Source of the DNA: Halorubrum yunnanense
GTDB taxonomy: Archaea > Halobacteriota > Halobacteria > Halobacteriales > Haloferacaceae
Length of the DNA: 48,474 nucleotides
Direction of reading: 5' to 3'
Assembly (NCBI RefSeq): GCF_026586675.1
Contig: NZ_JAODIX010000030.1
Coordinates: 174,203 to 222,676 of the forward strand
Position 1 is the stretch's first letter, and each line of letters begins with the position of its first letter. Both the position numbers and the translations under genes were made by a program. Positions 17,233 to 24,044 of this stretch are shown piece after piece. Below the pieces are notes generated by a model. The model was not told the DNA's origin. It ran no database searches and saw nothing but the letters and a program-made list of their open reading frames with translations.

Positions 17233-18165
17233 CTACTCCACGATCTCATCGATCAACTCGCACGCGCTCCGCCGGACGGCCTCGTCGCTCTCGATCGACG
17301 GCTCCCAGCCGAGGTCGACGAGCCGCTCGATGGAGAGGCGCATCTTCGGCACGTCGCCGGTCCAACCGCGGTCGCCGCCGGTGTAGTTGTACTCCGGGTC
17401 GACGCCGAGTTCCTCGCTCACGATGTCGGCGATGTCGGTCACCGACGTCGTCGTCCGCGTCCCGAGGTTGAGGACGTTCAGGTCGTCGTCGGCGTTGTCG
17501 ACGACGTACTGGATGGCGTCGACGCACTCCGAGACGTGCATGTACGACTTCTCTTGCCGGCCGTCGCCGAGGATCTCGAGCTCGCTCGGGTCGTCGTCGA
17601 GCTTCTGGATGAAGTCGGGGATCACGTTGCCGCGCTGGTGCGGGCCGACGATGTTCGCGAAGCGGAACACCCACGACCGGACCCCGTACGAGTGGGCGTG
17701 CGTCGAGATCAGCGCCTCGTCGGCGAGCTTCGAGGAGCCGTAGATGGAGATCGGCTCCAGCGGGCCGTAATCCTCTGGCGTCGGGCGGGGCGCCTCACCG
17801 TACACCGTCGAGGAAGAGGTGAACGCGAGCCGGTCGACTCCGACCTCGTGCATGCGCTCCAAGACGTTGTACGTCATCGCCGTGTTCGCCTCGAACAGCC
17901 CCCGGTCGTCGTCGTAGTTCGTGTCGGTGTACGCCGCGAAGTGGAAGACGACGTCGAGGTCGCCCGTGACCGCCTCGGCGACGTCGCCGGGGTCGGTCAG
18001 GTCGGCCTCGACGAAGTCGGCGCCGTCGGGGACGCGGGCGCGGTCGCCCTTCGAGAGGTCGTCGGCGACGCGGACGGTCGCGCCGCGGTCGAGAAGGCGG
18101 GCCGCGAGGTGGCTTCCGACGAGTCCCGCACCGCCCGTGACGAGCACGTTCGAGTCGTCGAGCAT
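17233..18165 (-). CDS. NAD-dependent sugar-nucleotide epimerase (GalE-like)
   Basis: 310-aa extended short-chain dehydrogenase/reductase. The Rossmann motif is VTGGAGLVGSHL, the catalytic triad is FTSSSTVYGE plus YGSSK (Tyr-x3-Lys), and NAD specificity is suggested by RVADDLSKGD. The C-terminus has DLNVLNLGTRTTTSV and RLVDLGWEPS, as in UDP-glucose 4-epimerases and related enzymes. It probably supplies UDP-galactose or a similar donor for surface glycans, and the iron-box glycosyltransferases nearby make that plausible, though I see no iron box upstream of it. The substrate cannot be fixed from sequence. Confidence 0.88.
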   Translation of the reverse strand: MLDDSNVLVTGGAGLVGSHLAARLLDRGATVRVADDLSKGDRARVPDGADFVEADLTDPGDVAEAVTGDLDVVFHFAAYTDTNYDDDRGLFEANTAMTYNVLERMHEVGVDRLAFTSSSTVYGEAPRPTPEDYGPLEPISIYGSSKLADEALISTHAHSYGVRSWVFRFANIVGPHQRGNVIPDFIQKLDDDPSELEILGDGRQEKSYMHVSECVDAIQYVVDNADDDLNVLNLGTRTTTSVTDIADIVSEELGVDPEYNYTGGDRGWTGDVPKMRLSIERLVDLGWEPSIESDEAVRRSACELIDEIVE

Positions 18166-18244
18166 ACGCGGGAGTCGGCTCGGGGCGGTAAGTACGCGTC
18201 GGTCGATCCGACGTCGCCGGTCCCGGTCCCGCGGTCAGCCGGCC

Positions 18245-19855
18245 TCACAGCCCCTCTCGACCGCCCTCCTGCGCGAGGATGACGACCATCGAGAGTCCGG
18301 AGATGACCAGCAGGATGAGCGTGGGGACGACCGCGTACTGGTAGAGGGCGTCCGCCTGCGCGCGCCAGATCTGCGTGACGATCGTCTCGAAGCCGGACGG
18401 GCGGAGGATGAGCGTGACCGGGAGCTCCTTCATCGTCGTGAGGAAGACGAGAGCGGCGCCGGCGACAATGCCGGACCGGGTGAGCGGGAACGTCACGCGC
18501 CGGAACGTGCCCATCGAGGACTCGCCGAGCGTCCGCCCGGCCTCAACGAGCTTGGGGTCGACGCCGAGGATCGCGGTCCGCGTCGACCCGACGACCTGCG
18601 GGAGGAACCGGACGACGTACGCGAACACCAGCAGCGGGAGCGTCTGGTAGATCCACGGGAGGTACCCGGAGCCGAAGTAGACCAGGGCGAGCGCCAGCAC
18701 GATCCCGGGGACGGCGAAGCCGACGTAGGTGGTCCGCTCGAACAGCGCCGCCAGCGGGGAGTCGTGGTTCGCGGCGAAGTACGCGACGGGGATCGCCGCC
18801 AGCGCGGCGGCGACCGCGGCGGCCGCCGCGACCGACACCGAGTTGACCACCTGGATCGGCTCGAACGCCATCGAGGGGCGCCGCCCGGCCTCGGACCGGA
18901 GGAGCCACAACAGGAGGATCCAGAGCGGGACGAGGAGCGCGACCGCCGACACCGACGCGGGGAGCAGCGTCGCCGGCCACCGCCAGCGGCCGAGGCGCAC
19001 GAGCCGGTCGCTGGTGCCCGCATCGTCGCCCGAGACGTCTCGGTCCGACCGGACCAGCCACTCCAAGGCGAGCACGACGAGGACGACCGCGAGCAGTTGG
19101 AGGGAGAGCAGCGCGGCGTAGTCGGGGCCGAACGCGTTGTACTCGACGTAGATCTGGCGGGTGAACACCGGGAGCCGCATGATCGACGGTGTCCCGAAGT
19201 CGGAGACCGCGTACAGCGCCGCCAGCAGCGACCCGGCGGCGATCGCCGGCCGGATCACGGGGAGGGTCACCCGGCGGAACGCCTCGATCCGACCGTGGTT
19301 CAGCGTCCGGGCCGCCTCGATCAGCGTCGTGTCGAAGGATAGGAGGGCGGCGCGGGTGGTCAGGTAGACGTACGGGTACGTGTATAGGGTAATAACGAGG
19401 ATCGTGCCCGGGAGGCCGTAGATCTCCGGCACGTGTTCGACCCCCAGCGGCGCGAGCACGTCGTGGAACTCGCCCTGCGGACCGAACGCGGAGACGAACG
19501 CGAACGCGCCGACGTAGCTCGGCACGACGAGCGGGAGCGCGGCGACGACGGACCAGAACCGCCGGAATGGGAGGTCGGTTCGGGCGGTGAGGTACGCCAG
19601 CGGGACCCCCAACAGGATCGAGAAGGCGGTGACGCCGGCCATCAGCAGCAGGCTGTTGACCAGCACCTCCGCGGTGCCGGAACTGAACAGCAGTTCGAGC
19701 GCCCGCGCCCGCTCGACGGTGACCGCCTCGATCACCAGCCACGCGAGCGGGAACACCATCGTCGCGGCGATGGCCGCGGACAGCAGGGTCAGCCCTAGCG
19801 GGAGGCGATCGTCGCCGTCGGTCAGGAAATCGCGGATCCGGCGTGTCAGGCTCAT
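18245..19855 (-). CDS. Fe(III)-type ABC transporter permease (FbpB-like, fused halves)
   Basis: 536 aa from the ATG at 19855 (MSLTRRIRDF). A GTG at 19894 would add 13 residues. It contains two homologous BPD permease halves with about 12 TM segments. EAA loops are LIEAARTLNHGRIEAFRRV in the first half and LVEAGRTLGESSMGTFRRV in the second, the contact sites for the ATPase. This fused arrangement is typical of FbpB/FutB/SfuB iron permeases. Its likely partner is the lipoprotein at 26347-27471. No ATP-binding subunit is present here. It is divergent from the oxidoreductase operon, and the iron box A with a TATA-like sequence lies about 90 bases upstream of its ATG. Confidence 0.9.
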   Translation of the reverse strand: MSLTRRIRDFLTDGDDRLPLGLTLLSAAIAATMVFPLAWLVIEAVTVERARALELLFSSGTAEVLVNSLLLMAGVTAFSILLGVPLAYLTARTDLPFRRFWSVVAALPLVVPSYVGAFAFVSAFGPQGEFHDVLAPLGVEHVPEIYGLPGTILVITLYTYPYVYLTTRAALLSFDTTLIEAARTLNHGRIEAFRRVTLPVIRPAIAAGSLLAALYAVSDFGTPSIMRLPVFTRQIYVEYNAFGPDYAALLSLQLLAVVLVVLALEWLVRSDRDVSGDDAGTSDRLVRLGRWRWPATLLPASVSAVALLVPLWILLLWLLRSEAGRRPSMAFEPIQVVNSVSVAAAAAVAAALAAIPVAYFAANHDSPLAALFERTTYVGFAVPGIVLALALVYFGSGYLPWIYQTLPLLVFAYVVRFLPQVVGSTRTAILGVDPKLVEAGRTLGESSMGTFRRVTFPLTRSGIVAGAALVFLTTMKELPVTLILRPSGFETIVTQIWRAQADALYQYAVVPTLILLVISGLSMVVILAQEGGREGL

Positions 19856-19947
19856 AGTCCGGGAGGCGAGGTACGTTTCGGAGGGAGGCGGCACCGACCG
19901 TTAGCAGTTCCGATCCGGTTCGTCAATCGGGTCCGACGGATATAATA

Positions 19948-19965
19948 GTTTAGGGGGGCCTAAAC
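19948..19965. promoter_or_regulatory. Iron-box-like palindrome A (divergent promoter)
   Basis: GTTTAGGGGGGCCTAAAC, inverted repeat of GTTTAGG around four bases. A TATA-like tataat (19941-19946) sits just before it and the ATG of the oxidoreductase operon follows 6 bases after, so a bound repressor would cover the transcription start. The TATA-like sequence also reads on the other strand toward the permease. The form is close to DtxR/IdeR-family iron boxes (TTAGG...CCTAA). Confidence 0.8.
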
Positions 19966-19970
19966 CGAAC

Positions 19971-20540
19971 ATGGAACTGACGCGGCGCGACGCGACGGCC
20001 GCGCTGGCGGCCGTCGGGGGGGCCGGTGGGGTCGCCCTCGCGGCTCGGCAGCGGGCCGACGACCCGGAAGACGGCGACGAGGCGGCCGCCGGCGACGGGG
20101 ACAACGAGGACGACGCGGCCCTCGACGATGTCGCCGTCCGCGCGTCGATGACCGCGGTCGCGGCGGTCCTCTACCCGAGCGAGGTCGACGGCGTCGGGGC
20201 GTTCGTCGACCGCTTCCTCGACGGGCGGCTCGACGGGTCGGCCCACGCCAAGGGGATCCGAATCGCGGTCGGGGAGCTCGACGACGCGGCCCGCTCGTGG
20301 TACGGGGGCCCAATCACGGAGCTCTCCGAGAGCGAGTGCGACCGGCTCCTCCGGGAGGTCGGCGCCGACACCGCCGAGGAGGACTCGGACGGGACCCTCG
20401 CGGAGCGGGCGCGCTACTACGTCGTCAACGAGCTGCTGCTGGCGCTGTACGCCTCGCCGACGGGCGGCGAGCTGGTCGGACTGGAGAACCCGCAGGGCCA
20501 CCCTGGCGGGACGGAGAGCTACCGGCGGGGACCGCGATGA
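19971..20540 (+). CDS. Gluconate 2-dehydrogenase subunit 3-like protein, Tat-signal
   Basis: 189 aa. The N-terminus MELTRRDATAALAAVGG followed by a hydrophobic run has the twin-arginine form of Tat export signals. Residues 60-170 resemble the small (gamma) subunit of gluconate 2-dehydrogenase (ASMTAVAAVLYPSEVDG, FVDRFLDGRLDG, YYVVNELLLALYASP, and GLENPQGHPGGTESY at the end). This subunit is thought to help export or maturation of the flavoprotein partner. The gene starts leaderless 6 bases after iron box A. Its stop overlaps the start of the GMC flavoprotein (ATGA), so the two form a complex-coding operon. Confidence 0.85.
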   Translation: MELTRRDATAALAAVGGAGGVALAARQRADDPEDGDEAAAGDGDNEDDAALDDVAVRASMTAVAAVLYPSEVDGVGAFVDRFLDGRLDGSAHAKGIRIAVGELDDAARSWYGGPITELSESECDRLLREVGADTAEEDSDGTLAERARYYVVNELLLALYASPTGGELVGLENPQGHPGGTESYRRGPR

Positions 20541-22132
20541 GCGCGGGGAGCCCCGACCGGACTTCCGTCGCGAACGCGGACGTCTGCGTGGTCGGCGCCG
20601 GCCCCGCGGGCGCGCTCGTCGCCGACCGGCTGACCGCCGACCGCGACGTGGTCGTCCTCGACGCTGGCCCCCGGTTCGACCCCGACGACCGCCTCGCGCG
20701 CCAGGAGCGGGCGATCCGCCCGGGCTACGACCGACCCGACGTCTGGGACGTCGGGGGGGAGCGCGACGCGCACGCCAGCTCCGGCGAGCGGTTCTACCCG
20801 CTGAACCACGCTCGCGTCAAAGGGGTCGGCGGGTCGACGCTCCACTGGCAGGGGATGGTGATGCGGCTTCACGAGGCCGACTTCGACTCCGAGACGGAGC
20901 GGGGCGTCGGCGCGGACTGGCCGATCGACTACGCCGACCTCCGGCCGTACTACGCGGAGGCCGAGCGCGAGCTGGGCGTCGCCGGCGCGTCGGACAACCC
21001 CTACGCGCCCCCTCGAGAGGAGCCGCACCCGATGCCGGCGTTCGAGCCCTCCTACAGCGACTCGCTGTTCGCGGAGGCCTGCGAGGAGCTGGGGATCGAC
21101 ATGCACTCGGTGCCGAACGCGCGCAACTCGGAGCCGTACGACGACCGCTCGGCCTGCGTCGGCTACGGCACCTGCCAGCCGGTCTGCCCGGCGGGCGCGA
21201 AGTACGACGCGACCGTCCACGTCGACCGCGCGGAAGGAGAGGGCGCGACCGTCATCGACCGCGCGCCGGTCCAGCGGCTGGAGCACGACGCCGACCGCGT
21301 CACCGCCGCGGTGTACGCGACGCCGGACGGGACGGAACACAGACAGGAGGCCGACGCCTTCGTCGTCGCCTGCGGCGGCGTGGAAACGGCTCGGCTCCTC
21401 CTCCTCTCCGAGTCGGACCGGTACCCCGACGGACTCGCGAACTCCAGCGGGACGGTCGGGCGGTTCTTCATGGACCACCTGTTCGCGGGCGTCGGCGGGA
21501 CTCTCGACGAGCCGACCCGACAGAATCACGTCGGCTTCTACACCAGCGCGTGCGACCAGTTCTACGACGAGGCCGACGCGGAGACCGCCCCGTTTAAGCT
21601 GGAGTTCTTCAACTACGCCGGCCCCTCGCCGGTCGAGGAGGCGCTGACCGGCGACGATTGGGGAGACGAGCTCTTGGGGCGGCTCCGTGACGGCTACGGC
21701 ACTCACGTGGCGATGGGCGGGCTCGTCGAGCAGCTCCCGCGGGCGGACAGCTACGTCGGGCTCGATCCCGACCGAACCGACGACCACGGCAACCCCGTCC
21801 CCGATATTCACTGGAGCATCGACGATCGGGCGCTCCGGACGATCGAGCGCGCCAACGAGATTCAGCGGTCGATCCTCGAAGAGCTCGGCGCGGAGATCGA
21901 GTGGGTCGCCGGCCCCGACGCGACCGGGCCCGCCTACCACCACATGGGCACGACCCGGATGAGCGCGGACCCCGATGGGGGCGTCGTCGACGCCGACTGT
22001 CGGACCCACGACCTCGACAACTGCTGGATTGCGTCCAGTTCCGTCTTCCCCACAAGCGGTGCGATGAACCCGACGCTCACGATCGCGGCGCTGGCGCTTC
22101 GCGTCGCCGACGACGTCGAGCGCCGGCTCTGA
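20537..22132 (+). CDS. GMC-type flavoprotein oxidoreductase (gluconate/2-ketogluconate dehydrogenase-like)
   Basis: 531 aa. FAD-binding Rossmann motif VCVVGAGPAGALVADRL (N-terminus), GMC substrate-domain signature KGVGGSTLHWQGM, and C-terminal HHMGTTRMSADP and SVFPTSGAMNPTLTI with the family His and Asn. A cysteine cluster CVGYGTCQPVCPAGAKYD is typical of the large subunit of membrane gluconate dehydrogenases. It would oxidise a sugar acid or related alcohol and pass electrons on; it may be carried through Tat with the subunit-3 partner. The ATG at 20537 overlaps the preceding stop. Iron box A is the only candidate regulator. A third cytochrome subunit is not found nearby. Substrate unknown. 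Confidence 0.88.
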   Translation: MSAGSPDRTSVANADVCVVGAGPAGALVADRLTADRDVVVLDAGPRFDPDDRLARQERAIRPGYDRPDVWDVGGERDAHASSGERFYPLNHARVKGVGGSTLHWQGMVMRLHEADFDSETERGVGADWPIDYADLRPYYAEAERELGVAGASDNPYAPPREEPHPMPAFEPSYSDSLFAEACEELGIDMHSVPNARNSEPYDDRSACVGYGTCQPVCPAGAKYDATVHVDRAEGEGATVIDRAPVQRLEHDADRVTAAVYATPDGTEHRQEADAFVVACGGVETARLLLLSESDRYPDGLANSSGTVGRFFMDHLFAGVGGTLDEPTRQNHVGFYTSACDQFYDEADAETAPFKLEFFNYAGPSPVEEALTGDDWGDELLGRLRDGYGTHVAMGGLVEQLPRADSYVGLDPDRTDDHGNPVPDIHWSIDDRALRTIERANEIQRSILEELGAEIEWVAGPDATGPAYHHMGTTRMSADPDGGVVDADCRTHDLDNCWIASSSVFPTSGAMNPTLTIAALALRVADDVERRL

Positions 22133-22137
22133 GTTTG

Positions 22138-22155
22138 TTTTAGGCAAACCTAAAA
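22138..22155. promoter_or_regulatory. Iron-box-like palindrome B
   Basis: TTTTAGGCAAACCTAAAA: TTTTAGG and CCTAAAA around four bases. It lies 5 bases after the stop of the GMC gene and 33 bases before the ATG of the glycosyltransferase at 22188, so that gene probably has its own controlled promoter. Confidence 0.8.
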
Positions 22156-22187
22156 ACTCAAGTGGGTGGGGCGACCCGTACGAGGTA

Positions 22188-22961
22188 ATGAGCGGATCAC
22201 TCAGCGCGAACGGGTCGGCCGAAGAGGTCAGCGAGACGGACGAGGAAGCGGTCGACGCGGCCGACCGAGAGACCGAACACTACACCTTCGACGACGTCAG
22301 CGTCGTGATGGGGACGTACAACGAGGAAGAAGCGATCGGGACGGTCCTCGGGGACGTCGACGAGGTCACCGGCGGCCGGGCCGAGGTCGTCTGCGTCGAC
22401 GGCTCGTCGGACCGGACCCCGGAGATCGCCCGGGAACACGGCGCGCGCGTCATCGAGCAGGAGCCGCAGGGGTACGGCGTCGCCGTCCGCGAGGCGATCC
22501 TCGCCCCCGACCGCCCGATCGTCGTCACGACCGACTGCGACGACACCTATCCGATGGAGCGGCTGCCGGAGTTCCTCGAGGCGATCAACGACGGCGCCGA
22601 CGTCGTCAGCGGCGACCGCCTCTACCACGGCGCGACGGCGATGCCCGCGTTCAACCGCCTCGGCAACCACGCGTTCGCGGCGCTCGCCTCCCTCCTGATG
22701 GGCGAGCGCGTCCACGACACCACCACCGGGATGCGCGCGTACCGCCGCGAGGTCGTCGAGGACATCGAGTGGACCGAGAACACCGGTCTCTCCGCGGAGC
22801 TGCTCATCCGTCCCCTCATGCGTGGTCACGACGTGCGCGAGCGTCCCATCGACTACGCCGAGCGCCTCGGCGAGACGAAGCTCGACCCGATCGAGGGCGG
22901 CGCCGCCATCGCGAAGTCCATCGTGACGGTCTGCCTCGAAGAGCGGCTGCGGCGGATCTGA
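22188..22961 (+). CDS. GT2 glycosyltransferase, dolichyl-phosphate-sugar synthase-like
   Basis: 257 aa. After an acidic N-terminal extension (1-35) comes a GT-A fold: VSVVMGTYNEEEAIG, VVCVDGSSDRTPE, EQEPQGYGVAVREAI, TTDCDDTYPMERL (DxD-type metal site), SGDRLYHG, and TTTGMRAYRREVVE. This is the pattern of the DPM1/DPG-like subfamily, which moves a sugar from a nucleotide donor onto polyprenyl phosphate at the cytoplasmic membrane face. There are no TM helices. Operator B lies upstream. With the flippase-like protein (28145-29950) and the ArnT-like enzyme (24045-26327) it would complete a lipid-linked sugar route (inference). Confidence 0.88.
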   Translation: MSGSLSANGSAEEVSETDEEAVDAADRETEHYTFDDVSVVMGTYNEEEAIGTVLGDVDEVTGGRAEVVCVDGSSDRTPEIAREHGARVIEQEPQGYGVAVREAILAPDRPIVVTTDCDDTYPMERLPEFLEAINDGADVVSGDRLYHGATAMPAFNRLGNHAFAALASLLMGERVHDTTTGMRAYRREVVEDIEWTENTGLSAELLIRPLMRGHDVRERPIDYAERLGETKLDPIEGGAAIAKSIVTVCLEERLRRI

Positions 22962-23028
22962 GCGCGAGACGGCCCGGATAACGGGGAACAGGTTCTTTCC
23001 CCCGGCACCGCGAACCGCCGGAAGCGAC

Positions 23029-23304
23029 GTGGTATTTAAATAGAACTGCAGCAGCGACGACCGTTTATAAATAAACGCGGTGGCGCGTGCCTGTGAGCGG
23101 CCGATAGGCCGCGAGCAGCACGCGCGAGGGACGCGGCGACCGTAGGGAGCCGCGAGGCTGGGGAGGTGTGGGGTGGGGTTGCTGTGCGGTCGGGGTGGGA
23201 CTCAAAGGGGCAGCCGGGAGGCGGGCGCAGGCGACGCAAGCACCGCAGGAACGAGCGTAGCGAGTGACGAGGAGCGCAGCAAGCGTGCGCCCGCCTCCCG
23301 GCTG
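23029..23304. repeat. Structured dispersed repeat element (possible ncRNA), copy 1
   Basis: Non-coding, G-rich stretch. It begins with two TATA-like boxes (tatttaaat at 23033-23041, tttataaat at 23064-23072). A nested hairpin follows: outer arms GCGCGTGC (23083-23090) and GCACGCGC (23118-23125), inner arms GCGGCC and GGCCGC (23097-23112) closing a GATA loop. A 19-bp perfect inverted repeat (23211-23229 with 23286-23304) encloses a 56-base loop. The first hairpin is repeated at the right edge of the window (48426-48474), also after a TATA-like box. Promoter plus stable folds suggests a transcribed RNA or a MITE-like repeat. I recall similar stretches in other haloarchaeal genomes, without a known function. 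Confidence 0.6.
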
Positions 23305-23522
23305 GGGCTTTGGAGGTGTTCACCGTCGATCCGCAATCAATCATTTATAAGCGAGCGACTGGGGCTTTGGAGGTGTTCACCGTCGATCCGCAATCAATCA
23401 TTTATAAGCGAGCGACTGGGGCTTTGGAGGTGTTCACCGTCGATCCGCAATCAATCATTTATAAGCGAGCGACTGGAGCTTTGGAGGTGTTCACCGTCGA
23501 TCCGCGGTCAACGGCTATTTAG
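23302..23522. repeat. 57-bp tandem repeat, three full copies and one partial
   Basis: Units at 23302-23358, 23359-23415 and 23416-23472 are identical by eye. A fourth partial unit starts at 23473 with one early mismatch and diverges after about 35 bases. Each unit carries a TATA-like tttataag and a ggaggtg. As 57 is a multiple of three, the plus strand stays open (19-residue unit, LEVFTVDPQSIIYKRATGA), but there is no sign that this is a protein. The first unit begins inside the right arm of the 19-bp inverted repeat, so the two structures are joined. Confidence 0.85.
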
Positions 23523-23540
23523 CTGAATGTAGGCGCTAAG

Positions 23541-23586
23541 TCCCCACCCTCAACGGAGCGACCGAAGGGAGCGGAGTAGGGTGGCG
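23541..23586 (+). mobile_element. IS200/IS605-type right-end hairpin relic
   Basis: The sequence ccccaccctcaacggagcg to gagtagggtgg pairs with itself (ccaccct with agggtgg) and closely resembles the right end at 23974-24021. It looks like a solo right-end remnant of a TnpB-type element. No coding part is attached. Confidence 0.45.
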
Positions 23587-23629
23587 ATACAGCGCCGTCA
23601 TCACCTACTCACACAGCGATACGGTTGCA

Positions 23630-24021
23630 GGCCACAGGCCCACGCAGGCATTTATATCGTCGACCGCTGAACAAACGATCAAGATGGGCGTTCGGACCTG
23701 TTGGCTTCGACTCACTCGTCGTTCCGTTCGGAACGGCTCGTTCCTTGCGAAGCTGACGGACACGGACAGCGTTCAAACGCGACAAGAAGCGTGCGTTGTC
23801 CCAGGGAGTGGTCCCACCGAGCAATTAGGAGTGGGACACTCCGAATCAACGTCCCCAGAAATCGAAGATTTCTGGTGTGTGAACGAATCTCACAGCGATT
23901 CGTTAACGCCTGTGGAGACTGCGCTCCCTGTGGATACGTCCGTATCTGCAAAGCGCGTCGTGGAAGCAGGAAGCCCCACCCTCAGCGAGCGCATCAGCGC
24001 GAGTAGGGTAGGGTAGTTCAC
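23630..24021 (+). mobile_element. Decayed TnpB (IS1341-type) element, 3' end with omega-RNA-like hairpins
   Basis: Only the tail of an OrfB/TnpB gene remains. The frame 23684-24016 ends in TPVETALPVDTSVSAKRVVE and AGSPTL, which I recognise as the C-terminal extension of haloarchaeal IS1341-type TnpB. The RuvC and zinc-ribbon parts are missing. The 3' region keeps hairpins: CCAGAAATC-GAA-GATTTCTGG (23855-23875), AACGAATC with GATTCGTT (23882-23904), and a right-end ccccaccct with agggtaggg structure, ending in TTCAC (24017-24021). In active elements this region gives the omega RNA that guides TnpB. A TATA-like tttatatcg (23650-23658) precedes the remnant. A non-autonomous, internally deleted derivative is the simplest reading. 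Confidence 0.6.
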
Positions 24022-24044
24022 AAACATCCGCCAGCAGTTCACCG

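Noticed and set aside
23310-23522. Open frame made of 19-residue repeats
   Set aside because: It exists only because the DNA repeat is 57 bases, a multiple of three. There is no promoter-start geometry and no protein-like surroundings.
23302-23522. CRISPR array
   Set aside because: The repeats are directly adjacent without spacers and no cas gene is in the window; likewise for the 16-bp repeats at 48316.
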